Of a stretch of 64,000 bases of DNA, positions 55,401-64,000 are shown one piece after another. Made by a program: the position numbers and the translations under genes. Origin of the DNA: Diorhabda sublineata (Eukaryota > Arthropoda > Insecta > Coleoptera > Chrysomelidae). The stretch covers positions 24,976,559 to 25,040,558 of the forward strand of contig NC_079476.1 of the NCBI RefSeq assembly GCF_026230105.1, in the 5' to 3' direction. The notes beneath the pieces are model-generated. The model saw only the letters and a list, made by a program, of their open reading frames with translations, did not search any database and was not told the origin of the DNA. Numbering within the stretch: the first letter of the stretch is position 1; each line of letters starts with the position of its first letter.

Positions 55401-56666
55401 TTTGAATATTTTACTCACAATATTAACCAACAGAGTTATTACATATTTATAGAGAAAAATATTTAATCTTCTTACCAAATGTTTTTCTTTGTCCACGCAT
55501 TCGCATTTATATCCATTAATTACAGCGCCCTTTCCGCACGGACATTTTCCATTGATTTTTTCAGTTTCGTTACATCCTATACATTCATATGTGGGACAGC
55601 AATGACCCGGTAGACCGGTTCCATTTGTAGCTATCTGTAATTGTGAAAAACATGGAGGCTTCGAACAAGTAGACAGATCGCATTTACAGTTATCTTCAAA
55701 GATGACGCTATCGGGCGGGCAGTCCTCGATAGATGGCGCAGCAAGTATCGCTGTAAAAAAATTTCAATTTTTGAATATAAATTAATGAATTTATGAGATA
55801 TTGTTTCATATTTCGTGATTATATTAATTGTTTCATTAAGAAATTGGTATATCTAATTTCTCCTAGACTTTTATGTCACAATTTTTAATTTTATCCACAT
55901 GGTAAACTTTAATTCATTAATTTTGATCATTGCAATAACGGATTTGTGAGTTAGTGTATTGTCTTGAAACAATATTTTCTTCTTAATCAAATGCGGCGTT
56001 TTTGCATGATTTCTTAGCTCAAACGTTTTTCCTTTTTCAAGATAGTATGGTATTTTTTTTATTTAGCCACGTTGTAAATCTAACCTAACTTTTCTTCCTC
56101 TTTTTCAAGTTATCTCTCGACTGATTTATTTCAATCAAACAGCTAATGTTTGATATTTGATTGTACGTTTGAATGGAAGTTAGTAACATATTCGGTACTA
56201 TAAAATACAATGGTTGTACTATAAAATTGATAATTGAAAATTGTGTATTTACAAGGGGTTTGAGATAAATAATATTTCCCACATATATTTCAACTAATGA
56301 AAATGATAATTGTATTAAATCTACACGGAATTGAATTTTCTTTACAAATATCGAAAGGGAAAATCAATACCGAGACGTGATACAAATAACTAGTTCTTAT
56401 ATTGTCAATTTCGTCATCGTCTTGGAGCATGTTATGGCGCATTTATGTTTCGAGCTAGCTTTTCAGATAATCTCAACAAGATCGTATCTCTTTGAGTAAT
56501 ACAATTTATCTACATGTTCTATGTTCGTGCGATCGTAGAGATACGTATACGAGGGTAATTCTATAATCAACATACCGCTAATTACTACGAGAATTTCATA
56601 CGATTTCAATTTTCTCGAGATTATTTGCTCGAAATATAATAATTTCCTTACATCCGCTCCGTTCAT
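46431..56666 (-). CDS. CRIM1-like cysteine-rich transmembrane protein (vWC and antistasin-like repeats)
   Basis: Six minus-strand coding exons join in phase to 543 residues: 56,666-56,576, 55,750-55,476, 53,739-53,524, 53,434-53,151, 50,424-49,838 and 46,609-46,431. All introns are GT-AG. Residues about 24-37 form a hydrophobic signal (ILVVISAILAAPS, split by intron 1) after a long n-region. Then follow cysteine-rich von Willebrand factor C-type modules (GLPGHCCPTYECIGC; GKGIPGKCCDLYEC; WTKDEGCTLCTC+ING; ERDNCTTCLCDNGLIDC), an antistasin-like module (CNKTCINGYRINRKGCEICK+C), a Thr/Ser-rich stalk, one membrane helix (about 488-512, YIVIIVLCSLLFVTVLVILL) and a 30-residue basic tail. CRIM1 binds BMP/TGF-beta-type ligands at the cell surface and limits their processing and delivery. 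The protein is about half the size of human CRIM1 and no IGFBP domain is visible; another vWC membrane protein is the alternative. Confidence 0.8.
46635..49745. repeat. 199-bp tandem array in the last intron of the CRIM1-like gene
   Basis: The anchor word CTTCAGAAGCAATTTTTTTC recurs every 199 bp from 46,836 to 48,826 (ten exact steps), with one more diverged unit on the left (46,635). To the right, up to about 49,745, the units decay and shorten. Within each 199-bp unit, shorter imperfect repeats of 'ctttagaaactgtcattttt' are visible, so the long unit evolved from an older ~40-bp repeat. Two unit variants alternate (AACTTCTC...GGAAATTGTC against AACTTGTC...AGAAACTGTC). The short plus-strand frames are by-products. 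Confidence 0.95.
49152..49278. repeat. 21-bp tandem repeat (six copies)
   Basis: AAACTTGTCATTTGTATGTA+G repeats six times, with units alternating between GAAAC and GACAC. It lies within the decayed right part of the 199-bp array and has amplified one sub-unit locally. Because 21 is divisible by three, it gives a periodic YVETCHL peptide frame that has no other support. Confidence 0.9.
50580..50690. promoter_or_regulatory. Candidate intronic regulatory block
   Basis: A GC-balanced, non-coding block in intron 4 of the CRIM1-like gene contains GCGAGGAGTCACTTCGACGG, GTCGTTAATTAAGACACG and the homeodomain core TTAATGAAG. It directly precedes the mariner remnant, so it may be host sequence flanking the insertion. 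Function is inferred. Confidence 0.2.
50690..51530 (+). pseudogene. Mariner-like transposase remnant (second subfamily) in CRIM1-like intron 4
   Basis: The plus strand reads through frameshifts: FEYTGSTFKPPEK, ISRTTDNIDRVKVSVRENPR, VSTQKRSATLNLSRRSLQRI (helix-turn-helix), FSTFDNILFSDDAFI (first Asp region), TWFQQDGATYHTSNDSMAV (second Asp region), then GRLISKRGDIPWPPCSPDLT-like, PIDFFLLRHLKHKI and ITPDLLTRVFTNLRSAVFEK. Stops near the first Asp and deletions after it inactivate it. The FQQDGATxHT and PWPPxSPDLTPxDFFLWG blocks mark a subfamily distinct from the other mariners here. Confidence 0.8.
51540..52535. other. CRIM1-like intron 4, AT-rich part
   Basis: No supported feature; short lysine-rich frames only. 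Confidence 0.4.
52540..52800. promoter_or_regulatory. Candidate intronic enhancer
   Basis: About 260 bp of balanced, non-repetitive sequence in intron 4 of the CRIM1-like gene lacks a credible frame and contains CTTATCTCTAATTGATTTAT (GATA core next to homeodomain cores), GATGATCCCCC and TTGCTATGCGTCAAGG. It stands out from the AT-rich intron. Regulatory role is inferred. Confidence 0.3.
53837..54812 (+). mobile_element. Full-length but dead mariner element in CRIM1-like intron 2
   Basis: Degenerate termini are visible on both sides: TATAGTCCTAGAAGTACCTT near 53,843 and GGCCAGGTACTTCTGGGACC followed by ATCCTCGTA, ending about 54,812. Between them the plus strand encodes a broken transposase: IAKYWVAGFKRGRMTCEDQH (paired-type N-terminus), ELADIIGISKSMVNHILTKN, the core ITMDGTWNHLFIPETKKESK (first Asp), GKTTNGEYYMNLLQSLSEEI and YSPDLAPSDYFLYRDLKKFL. 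The second Asp block is deleted, and stops and frameshifts are present. At about 975 bp it is shorter than a usual 1.3-kb mariner. Confidence 0.8.
55205..55260 (+). promoter_or_regulatory. Strong TATA/Inr core promoter inside CRIM1-like intron 2
   Basis: TATATAAG at 55,216-55,223 is followed 28 bp later by TCAGAT (A at 55,244), the insect initiator, on the plus strand and antisense to the host gene. It is followed by AATAAAG and several ACCGAACG/ATCGAAC words. The layout (TATA, Inr, poly(A) signal within 50 bp, no downstream host exon) is typical of an LTR of a retrotransposon, so a solo-LTR fragment is likely. No LTR boundaries were confirmed. Confidence 0.35.
55910..56045 (-). pseudogene. 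Mariner transposase fragment in CRIM1-like intron 1
   Basis: The minus strand reads KILFQDNTLTHKSVIAMIKI, the second-Asp block of the mariner type also present at 2.8 kb. Only about 130 bp are preserved. Confidence 0.6.
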
Positions 56667-56719
56667 TTTGTAACAAGCTGTACTTTAATAAGTATAATTA
56701 TAAATAAATCCTTGGTAGC

Positions 56720-56830
56720 GTGAAACGGTTTCGAGAGGGATGGGAATTGAATTTTTTTTTTTCGACACCGCGTTTTACCCTTATATCCGTTACACTTTCC
56801 TTTTATCCGATGGCATGTTAATCTAAAATT
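56720..56830 (-). promoter_or_regulatory. Probable 5' region of the CRIM1-like gene
   Basis: A block with GAAACGGTTTCGAGAGGG and CGACACCGCGTTTTACCC lies 60-160 bp before the proposed start codon (56,666) on the minus strand. It is the GC-richest stretch nearby and is suitable as a 5' UTR or promoter. No specific core element is convincing. Confidence 0.25.
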
Positions 56831-57199
56831 AGTTTAAAATTCAAATTTGCCAGCAATTTACTGACGTCTCGAGTTTTATTAACAAGATAGAAAACGTTAT
56901 CTAATGCCACAGCCAGAGGCATCTGAACGGTTTTTAGGGGTTGTTGGTGAAATTGTCGTCGTTCATCAATTTTTCAAAAAACTTTGTCCACTGGTGAAAA
57001 AACCGAAAACAAGATTAGATTTATCTCTAGATTTACAGAAATATAAACTACAACAAATAGTGTAGACTCAAATTTACTACACCATTGATCCGTTGGTATT
57101 TTTAGTGACTAATAAGATCAAAGGTGATACGATTTTCATCGGAGCAAAATTTCTGTCTATTGAGGTCTGATAACACGAAAAAATCGCTGGGGGACCAGA

Positions 57200-57665
57200 C
57201 AAACCAGACCGACAAACTGATGGATACGAAATCATGCAATTTTGGCATGATTTTCGTTGGTATGTAATAGAGCACTTTCTTCTTCTTTAAAAGGACCCGT
57301 TTTTAGCGCTTTCGTCGGCTCCAATAACGCTACGTTTATGGTTTTTCCCTTATTAAAATAATCGACTTACCAGCTGACTTTCAGGTCTTTCCACGTTTTG
57401 AAATCCGTTCACCAAGTGCAGACCACTCGGTTGACCATCGATTAGACTTCATTATGGAATTATAATGCTATGTTTCATCAATTGTCACATATAGACGTTC
57501 CTTTGATAACTTCAAGGTTTCAACTATATCATTCAGGTTTACTTTACGGTTATAATGAATTATTTTGTGAAATTTTTGATGTTTTCGTCGGTTAAAGCCG
57601 CATTGGTAGTCCACTGCGTGTATCGTCTTCGAAACTTATTTCGCTTCGTTTAAATTTTACATACA
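57200..57665 (-). pseudogene. Mariner transposase remnant upstream of the CRIM1-like gene
   Basis: The minus strand reads, across shifts, DDTRSGLP-like, TDENIKNFTK, RKVNLNDIVETLKLSKERLY (paired-type helix-turn-helix), IDE near the first Asp region, and SNRWSTEWSALGERISKRGK followed by an ILIREKP strand. Stops and frameshifts are frequent and the C-terminal third is missing. Confidence 0.65.
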
Positions 57666-57669
57666 CGTG

Positions 57670-58820
57670 GGGTGAAGCTAAGCTTTGGCTTCTATAGTAT
57701 TTTTTAACACAAAAATTATGATTTTATCAGTTTTTTCAGACTAATAAAAGTTGCAATAGCTCGTAAACTGCTATTATGATAGTTGTCAAATCAATACACG
57801 TATATTTTGAATGGAAAAATGTGGATTTAATACTAATAGCGCCATCTGGGTCTCCGCCCAACTAATCAGTTATAACTTTTAAACGCTGTTTTTATCCTAA
57901 TTCTCGACATGCCGATTTTGAAAATCGATCGAAAAACTATCATAAGAAAAATAATGAAAATATTTTGAAAATATAGATGATTTTCTGTAGTACGTCCCTG
58001 TTTCAAATGGGATAATTTTAACGAAAGGATTTTGTTAAATTACAACTATCGTCCGGAAAATCTCTGCACTCGAAAAATAAATTAATTCGTCTTTAAGACA
58101 AATAGAATAAGGAAGATGGAAGTTGAACTTTGGGAGAAATTGCTACGCGGGATTTGAATGATTCAATTTGTTCTAGAAAATCTCTTATGAAATTGATGAT
58201 TAAGCTATTGCGTTTCGTACGCTACTATAGAGACATATTTTGAAGATAATGCTATTCTACATTATTCATTATAATCTGTTTGATGCCTCTATTGTTTTGG
58301 GTTTCACCTCGTGTGTCTTAAAAAACTTATAATGGACAAGTTTTACATTTAAAATATAAAAAACTAAACATGAAATTGATTGCTATATTACTAGTACGTA
58401 AAAACATTCGAAATCTAACCTAACTTTAATAAACTGAGCTTTATTTTGCACTTGTTTGAATATTCGGTCTCTGTTTAACCTTCTGACGGATACAATGTGG
58501 AAAATTCTAAATGATTTTCCGCTTACTTGAGTAACTGATTAATTATGGTGCTATACAAGTGATTTTATTGAACTTATACATGCTATTTTCACTTTTTTCC
58601 TTAAATGACGGAGACTATCGAAAGACTTATAACACAAAGTAGGGCATAACAAAAATCTGGACGAATCTCGATTTTCAGAATGGGGTAAATAACTCGTCCA
58701 AGACATGGACCGTGAAGCCAGTCATGTTCGATTATAATTGAAGAGTCTTAAGTTTAGCGATTGCGGCTGTTCTCGGAAACGGTTTGTTTTTATATATATA
58801 GCGCCGATTAGTTTATATCG
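57670..58820. other. Non-coding stretch
   Basis: No supported gene. AGCGCCATCTGGGTC near 57,838 recalls, in reverse, the 'gatggcgct' word of the repeats near Six4. Confidence 0.4.
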
Positions 58821-58827
58821 TTTAGAC

Positions 58828-59420
58828 ATTACTAAACGTTTTTTAACAAGATGAATGTTCTTAGAGCCTTCTCTATACCTCCTTCATGAACTGAAACTTC
58901 CTAGATGGTTTTCAAATTTCATTATAAACATTTAAGCTTCTGTAGACATTTTTTAGAACTTACTAAACGTTTTTTAACAAGACGGATGTTCTTAGAGCCT
59001 TTTTTAAAACTGCGTTTCATCAATAAATAGTTTATGATAGAGTGAGGCCCTTATAAGCATTCTTCACTTACTGTATGTACATTTTCCATATGCTTTTTAA
59101 CGATTTGATTCTTCCTAGAACCTTTTCTATACCTTCTAGACATTCTCTTTATGAACTGAAACTTTCTAGATAGTTAAGTTTCGTTATAAAATTTCTTGAA
59201 GATTGAAGCTTCTGTAGACATTTTTTGGAACTTACTAAACCATTTTTAACAAGTTGTACGTTTCTAGATTCTTTTCTACAACTGCGTTGATCAAGGTAAT
59301 ATCATAAACACTTTATGATGAAGTAGGCATAAAATTGCCTTAAACTATTTTAAATGTAATTCTAGGTACTTTTTAACAATTCAGAAACTTCCTAGATAGG
59401 CTGGAGCCATCATAAATCCT
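58828..59420. repeat. Degenerate ~131-136-bp tandem repeat
   Basis: The anchor TTACTAAACGTTTTTTAACA begins near 58,829, 58,960 and (as TTACTAAACCATTTTTAACA) 59,232. These spacings correspond to one and two periods of about 131-136 bp. Between the anchors, words such as 'ttcttagagcctt', 'gaaacttcctagatgg' and 'cttctgtagacatttt' recur in the same order. Confidence 0.65.
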
Positions 59421-59424
59421 GAAT

Positions 59425-60185
59425 TTTCTGAAAGTATTGGTATTAACGATTCATATTTCTACATTTATTTTGTTTTTAAGTAAATTTAGTCGTATACATT
59501 CGTAGACATCGTATTTATTTATTTAAATGTTGAATATATTGCAAAAAAGCGTTACCTTCCATCAGATTTCAATAGGATTGGGTACCTTAAAATAAGGTTA
59601 TTTGTGTAAAGTAAATGAAAATCAAGACAAGTCCATGTGTTGAATACCACGAAGTTGTGTAGAGAGGTTCTTTCTGTGTCAACAGCTGCTTTAATAAAGT
59701 GCCATTTTAACAGATTGATAGATTTCGCAATCCATTTGAAAGAGCCACTTTAAGTAATTGGTTATACTAGAATTAATTTACATTTCCGTAAGGTTACATT
59801 GAAAGATTTATAAGGATGAGAAAAAAAATATACGTCGTGAAAAATAGGGAAAAGGATATGTGTGTGTTTTTTTTGTATGGAATAATGAGTTTTACAAGGT
59901 ATTTGTTTTAATAAATTACGTTTTTTCTAATTATCGAAATCTGTAAATACTTTTTCGTCTAAAGATGCATTACCAGTTTCTTCAAGTATTAGTTTTCACA
60001 GATATCCATCATCCAGTACATAAAATAAAGGACAAAGAAAATACAGAAAAGAGTAGAAAAATGTTAAAATCAAAATATTTATCACGAGCAACTGAAATAA
60101 GAAACGTACCAAACAATGATAGGTTTATCAGTTACCTACGCATGTAACTTCTAGTCAATAAACAAAAAAAACAGAGAACTGTAAA
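59425..60185. other. AT-rich non-coding stretch
   Basis: A 60-codon frame at 59,965-60,147 has no recognisable content. Confidence 0.4.
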
Positions 60186-60189
60186 CTGC

Positions 60190-60725
60190 ACTAAAGTCGT
60201 CTTATTACGACGCCATCTCCCTACGAAGGTTAGCGATCCAAATGGCTATTGTCGCACGAGAAACCGCAGCTCTGAATATTTCTGTAGACGTCTGTCCGAG
60301 CCATCTATGCAAGTTTTTCAGTCATGAATTTTGTCTACGGCCGACCGACCGTTTTCCTTCGATCTTCTCTTCTATTATCTCATATCGTTCACCTCTCATT
60401 ATATGTCTTAGGTACTGCAACTTTCTCTCTTTGATTGTCATGAGAAGTTACCCATTTGTTGAAGGACCTTTATCTTTGTCCTATGTTCCGTCCAAGATAT
60501 CCGCAGCACTCGCCTGTAGGCGTACATTTCGAACGCATCAATTTTCTTCTTTGTGACCGCGTCCATGATCCAACTTCCGCATCCGTACAGGAAAGAAGTA
60601 ACAGCGAAGCATTTTGGTCCGGAGTTCCAGGCTGAGGTTGTGGTTTGCTAGAAGTGTCTTTATGTTGTTCGGAGCTTGCTCTTGCTCAATTCTTGATCTG
60701 ATGTCTTCGTACCAAAGTACTTGAT
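60190..60725 (-). pseudogene. LINE 3' end: reverse-transcriptase C-terminus (minus strand)
   Basis: The minus strand reads FAVTSFLYGCGSWIMDAVTK, KKIDAFEMYAYRRVLRISWT and EHRTK, then in another frame ERKLQYLRHIMRGERYEIIE, EKIEGKRSVGRRQNSWLKNL and RATIAIWIANLRREMAS, ending at a stop (60,205-60,207). This is the usual tail of an endonuclease/reverse-transcriptase LINE. One frameshift separates the two readable halves, and the 5' part is absent. Confidence 0.8.
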
Positions 60726-60759
60726 AAAAGATAGTTGGGTAAAATGAATACTTTCCAGA

Positions 60760-62080
60760 AGATTCTCAACGCATACAAAATACTTCACAAGAAGTACAGA
60801 AAGGTACTAGAGGTTTACGACTAAAAAAGAAGGTAGTAGGGCGTTTAAATAATGATTGAAATTTCCAGAGGGTCTACAAGAAATATAAAAATCTCCAGAA
60901 GGTATGAAAACAATCTCCAGAGGTTTAAGGACAATTAAGTGTCTGGAGGTCTTAAAAGAAGTAATAGAGTTTCCAAAAGACTTACTAGGAATAAATAAGT
61001 TTCCAAAATATTTACAAAGAACTCCACAAGAAGTACAGAAGGCTCCAGAGGTTTACGATTAAGAAATAAGGTTATAGAGAGTTTAAAAGAAATAAAGAAG
61101 TCCCCAGGGGGTTAAAAAACAATATGAAGTGTTTACAAGGAAGAAAATAGTTTCCAGAGGTGTTGAAAGTACCATTAAAGTTTCTAGAGAGTCTACAAGA
61201 AATATAAAAATATCCAGAAGATATGAAAATAGTTTCCAGAGGTTAAAAGACAATTAAATAAGTGTCTAGAGGTCTTAAAAGAAGTAATAGAGTTTCCAGA
61301 AGACTAGCTAGGAATAAATAAGTTTCCAGAAGATTTACAAAGAACTCTACAAGAAGTACAGAAGTCTCTAGAGGTTTACGATTGAGAAATAAGGTTCTAG
61401 AGAGTTCGCAAGAAATAAAGAAGTCCCCAGTGGATTATCAAATAATATGAAGTGTTCACAAGGAATAAAATAGTTTTCGCAGATGTTTAAAGAACCATTA
61501 AGTTTCTAGAAAGTCTACAAGAAATATAAAAATCTCCAGAAGGTATGAAAACAGTCTCCAGCGGTTTAGAGACAATTAAAAAAATCACTGGAGGCCTTAT
61601 AAGAAGTAATAGAGTTTCCAGAAGGCTAACTAAGTATAAAAAAGTTCCCAAAAGATTTCCAAGGTATACAAAGAACATCACCAGAAGTACAGAAGTCGCT
61701 AGAGGTTTACGATTGAGAAATAAGGTTATAGAGAGTTTACAAGAAATAAAGAAGTCCCCAGTGGGTTAACAAACAATATGAAATATTTACAAGAAAGAAA
61801 ATAGTTTCCGTAGATGTTTAAAGAACCATTAAAGTTTCTAGAAAGTCTACAAGAAATATTAAAATCTCCAGAAGGTATGAAAACAGTCTCAAGCGGCTTA
61901 TTGATAATTAAAGAAGTCTCTAGAGGTCTTAAAAGAAGTAATAGAGTTTTTAGAAGGCTAACTAGGTATAAAGAAATGTCCAGAAGGTATACAAGGTTCT
62001 AGAGAGTTTTCAAGAAATATAGAATTAAACATAAAGTAATTACAAGGAATAAAATAGTTTCCAGAGGTGTTTGAAGGTCA
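60760..62080. repeat. Degenerate ~325-bp tandem repeat field with ~30-bp sub-repeats
   Basis: The word GAGGTTTACGATTGAGAAAT (or a near variant) begins about 60,811, 61,049, 61,372 and 61,703, spacings of about 238, 323 and 331 bp. Within each unit, shorter words of the type 'aagtttccagaaggtttacaagaa' recur every 30-35 bp. Units share order (gtatgaaaacagtctccagcgg, taagaagtaatagagtttcc, agtcccca). Short frames on both strands here are by-products. Confidence 0.75.
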
Positions 62081-62084
62081 TTTA

Positions 62085-62765
62085 TATTGAATTTGGAGAA
62101 AACTTTGATTCTAAATTGGGAGTTTTTGTGGATAAAACGTTGAATTGTATTCAGATGTATTTTATACAAGCGAGAAAATGAATGAAATAGATAAATATAG
62201 TAACAATTGTCATTGAAATGTTTAATTCCATTATTATTAATTCCCATATGAACAAAATTGTCATTTTCTATAAATATCTGATTACAAAGACAGACAAAGG
62301 TGCAATTAGTTGACAAATGCGATTCGTTTTGCTAATGTGCAAATATGATAGACGTTAAATAAAACCCACACAGTTTGTTTATGAAGAAGCTGTTATACTG
62401 ATTACTGGAATAACATTTTTTTAACCTTTAAATGTCATTTACAGCAGTCAAACGTCGTTTTTGTATTTCTTATGTGAAGTGTACAGTTAAAAACTTATGA
62501 AATGTGTAGGTATGCATGCTAAATAAAATGGATAAACTTACGCCTACACTGAAAAATTGTTTTTACCCGCATGCAAATGTGAACCAATTTCAATGCAACT
62601 TCTGTCACATCAAATAATGATGAATTATGTAAAATTACAATTTTGTAGAGCTGATAGTACGTTCAAGAATAATTCTTTATTCAAAAGTCATCTTATAACA
62701 GACAATAATACAGGTGCTGTTAAAATTACTACTGATTCAACAAATATTTTGTCTCGTTATAGTTA
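62085..62765. other. AT-rich non-coding stretch
   Basis: A 69-codon plus-strand frame at 62,557-62,766 contains one weak zinc-finger-like pattern (CRADSTFKNNSLFKSHL) but no second cysteine/histidine set. It may be a fossil zinc-finger fragment; support is poor. Confidence 0.25.
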
Positions 62766-62779
62766 AGAAAGGATTTTAT

Positions 62780-63480
62780 GGAGATAGGACACTAAAATTA
62801 ATCTAGTCTTAAAACTGGTTTTCCAAATCTCTTCATACAGCTTAGAATCGTGATCACTTGGAACTAAGGAGCTGATGACACCATCATATTGGTTACAACG
62901 AAGGAGAAAATGGCAGTTCTCCTATACAGAACAGAGCAGGAGAGTGGAAAGCTTCGTTTAACAATAAACAGAACTAAAACATCCATCTGCTTGAAGATCT
63001 TGAAAGGGTTAACAGCTGGAAAATCTCAGACATAACCAAAAACGCTAAATTGAATCTGGTTCTAAAACTGGTCTTCCAAATCTATTCATACAGCTCAGAA
63101 TCGTGGTCACTTAGAACTAAGGAGCTGATGACACCATCATATCTGATATAACGAACAATAAACAGAACCAAAATATCCACCTTCTTGACGATCTCGAAAG
63201 GGTTAACAGCTGGAAAAGCTCGGACATAACCAAAAACGTTAAATTGAATCTGGTCCGAACGTTGGTCAGAATTATGGTCACTTACAGTTAAGAACAGCAA
63301 ATATATTGATTCATTTGAAATGTGGTGCTAACAAGTTATTGTTTAGGATTCCATGAACTGAGAAAAGAGCTAATGAGTAAATACTGGAAAAGTCAAGAAT
63401 GAAAAAAGTGCTGCAGTACCGTGGACAGCTTTGCAAACAAACGATGCAGAGAAAATGCGGTTCGTGAGTTGGTGAATAAC
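62780..63480 (+). pseudogene. LINE reverse-transcriptase fragment with internal duplications
   Basis: The plus strand repeats a segment reading NLVLKLVFQIYSYSSESWSL followed by RTKEL (the thumb-region block RPVLTYGxESWTLRKxEL) at 62,800-62,870 and 63,055-63,130, with a third shorter relic at 63,250-63,290. A linking block, 'aacagaactaaaacatccatc...gaaagggttaacagctgg', occurs twice (62,966 and 63,168). After the duplications, a RIPWTEKRANESI-like block (63,349-63,400) continues the LINE C-terminus. The copy has been rearranged after insertion. Confidence 0.7.
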
Positions 63481-63484
63481 ATTA

Positions 63485-64000
63485 AATGCAGGAATTAGTT
63501 GATTATGATGGGTAAAATCTCCAACTAGAAGCTCGAATATGAGATGTCAATATAGACAGGAATAAGAATTAGAGGTTAGGTTAGAAGATGATCTGATCAA
63601 GCAAATAAGACACAATAAGACAACCCCTTCACGTATTGTTTGATCAGGATGGTGATTAGAAATATGGAAGGAGACAATCAAAAAGGGATCCTCTTGATAG
63701 AGAAAACGAACAAAAATAGAGTGAATTAAGAACACAGTACTTCGATTTCGAACACGACTAGTATTTTTTTGTTGATTGGGCTTCAAGGTTGGCTCCAACT
63801 ACTGCGCGAGTGCATTTGACGAAGTCTTTGTCATCTGTAAAGCCTAATAAATGAACTAAATCATTCGCTTATGTTGATCAACACGTACATGTATCATTCT
63901 AAGAACCAGTTTAAAACTTCGACATGAAAGGACGTTCGCTTTGCTTCAGTGCGTTTTGGACAGTAATGTATCAGAAAATTCATAATACTACACTTAGTAT
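63485..64000. other. Non-coding end of window
   Basis: An 83-codon minus-strand frame at 63,547-63,798 is not recognisable. No supported feature. Confidence 0.35.

Overview
The window is AT-rich nuclear DNA from an animal, most likely an insect and possibly a beetle. The grounds are short GT-AG introns (one of 56 nt, one of 58 nt), many decayed mariner/Tc1 and LINE copies, and four spliced genes with clear animal homologues. Order and species cannot be fixed from the sequence alone. I assembled the gene models by hand from reading frames and splice signals, and in each the exon phases close exactly.

Layout. (1) 1-2017 (+): last three coding exons of a LAMP-family lysosomal membrane protein; its 5' part lies before the window. 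(2) 2.5-23 kb: no intact gene. This is a graveyard of mariner, Tc1-like and LINE fragments, a transposon-derived CXC-domain pseudogene, a 51-bp repeat element and two GC-richer non-coding islands that may be regulatory. (3) 23,301-31,660: a perfectly registered array of 152 copies of a 55-bp monomer. The monomer is the 3' end of a mariner transposase gene (last codons, stop and 3' UTR), and the decayed donor copy still adjoins the left edge. (4) 32,191-37,060 (+): a complete four-exon SIX-class homeobox gene of the Six4/5 type (355 aa). Its first intron carries a 22-bp palindromic repeat array and a pogo/jerky-type transposase remnant. (5) 37.4-41.2 kb: a diverged repeat family, then (-) a four-exon IQ-motif gene like SPATA17 (338 aa). 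(6) 41.2-46.4 kb: AT-rich intergenic DNA with an (AT)35 tract. (7) 46,431-56,666 (-): a six-exon gene for a CRIM1-like, cysteine-rich, single-pass membrane protein (543 aa). Its introns hold a 199-bp tandem array, a 21-bp array, three mariner-type elements and a strong TATA/Inr core promoter. (8) 57-64 kb: mariner and LINE remnants and two degenerate tandem-repeat fields.

The four host genes have unrelated roles (lysosome membrane, transcription factor, calmodulin-binding axonemal/sperm protein, BMP-modulating membrane protein), so there is no operon-like logic. The most unusual feature is the mariner-derived satellite: two sub-arrays with their own diagnostic variants, nested higher-order repeats (220, 440 and 770 bp) and no detectable length change over 8.4 kb, ending about 530 bp upstream of the Six4 start codon.
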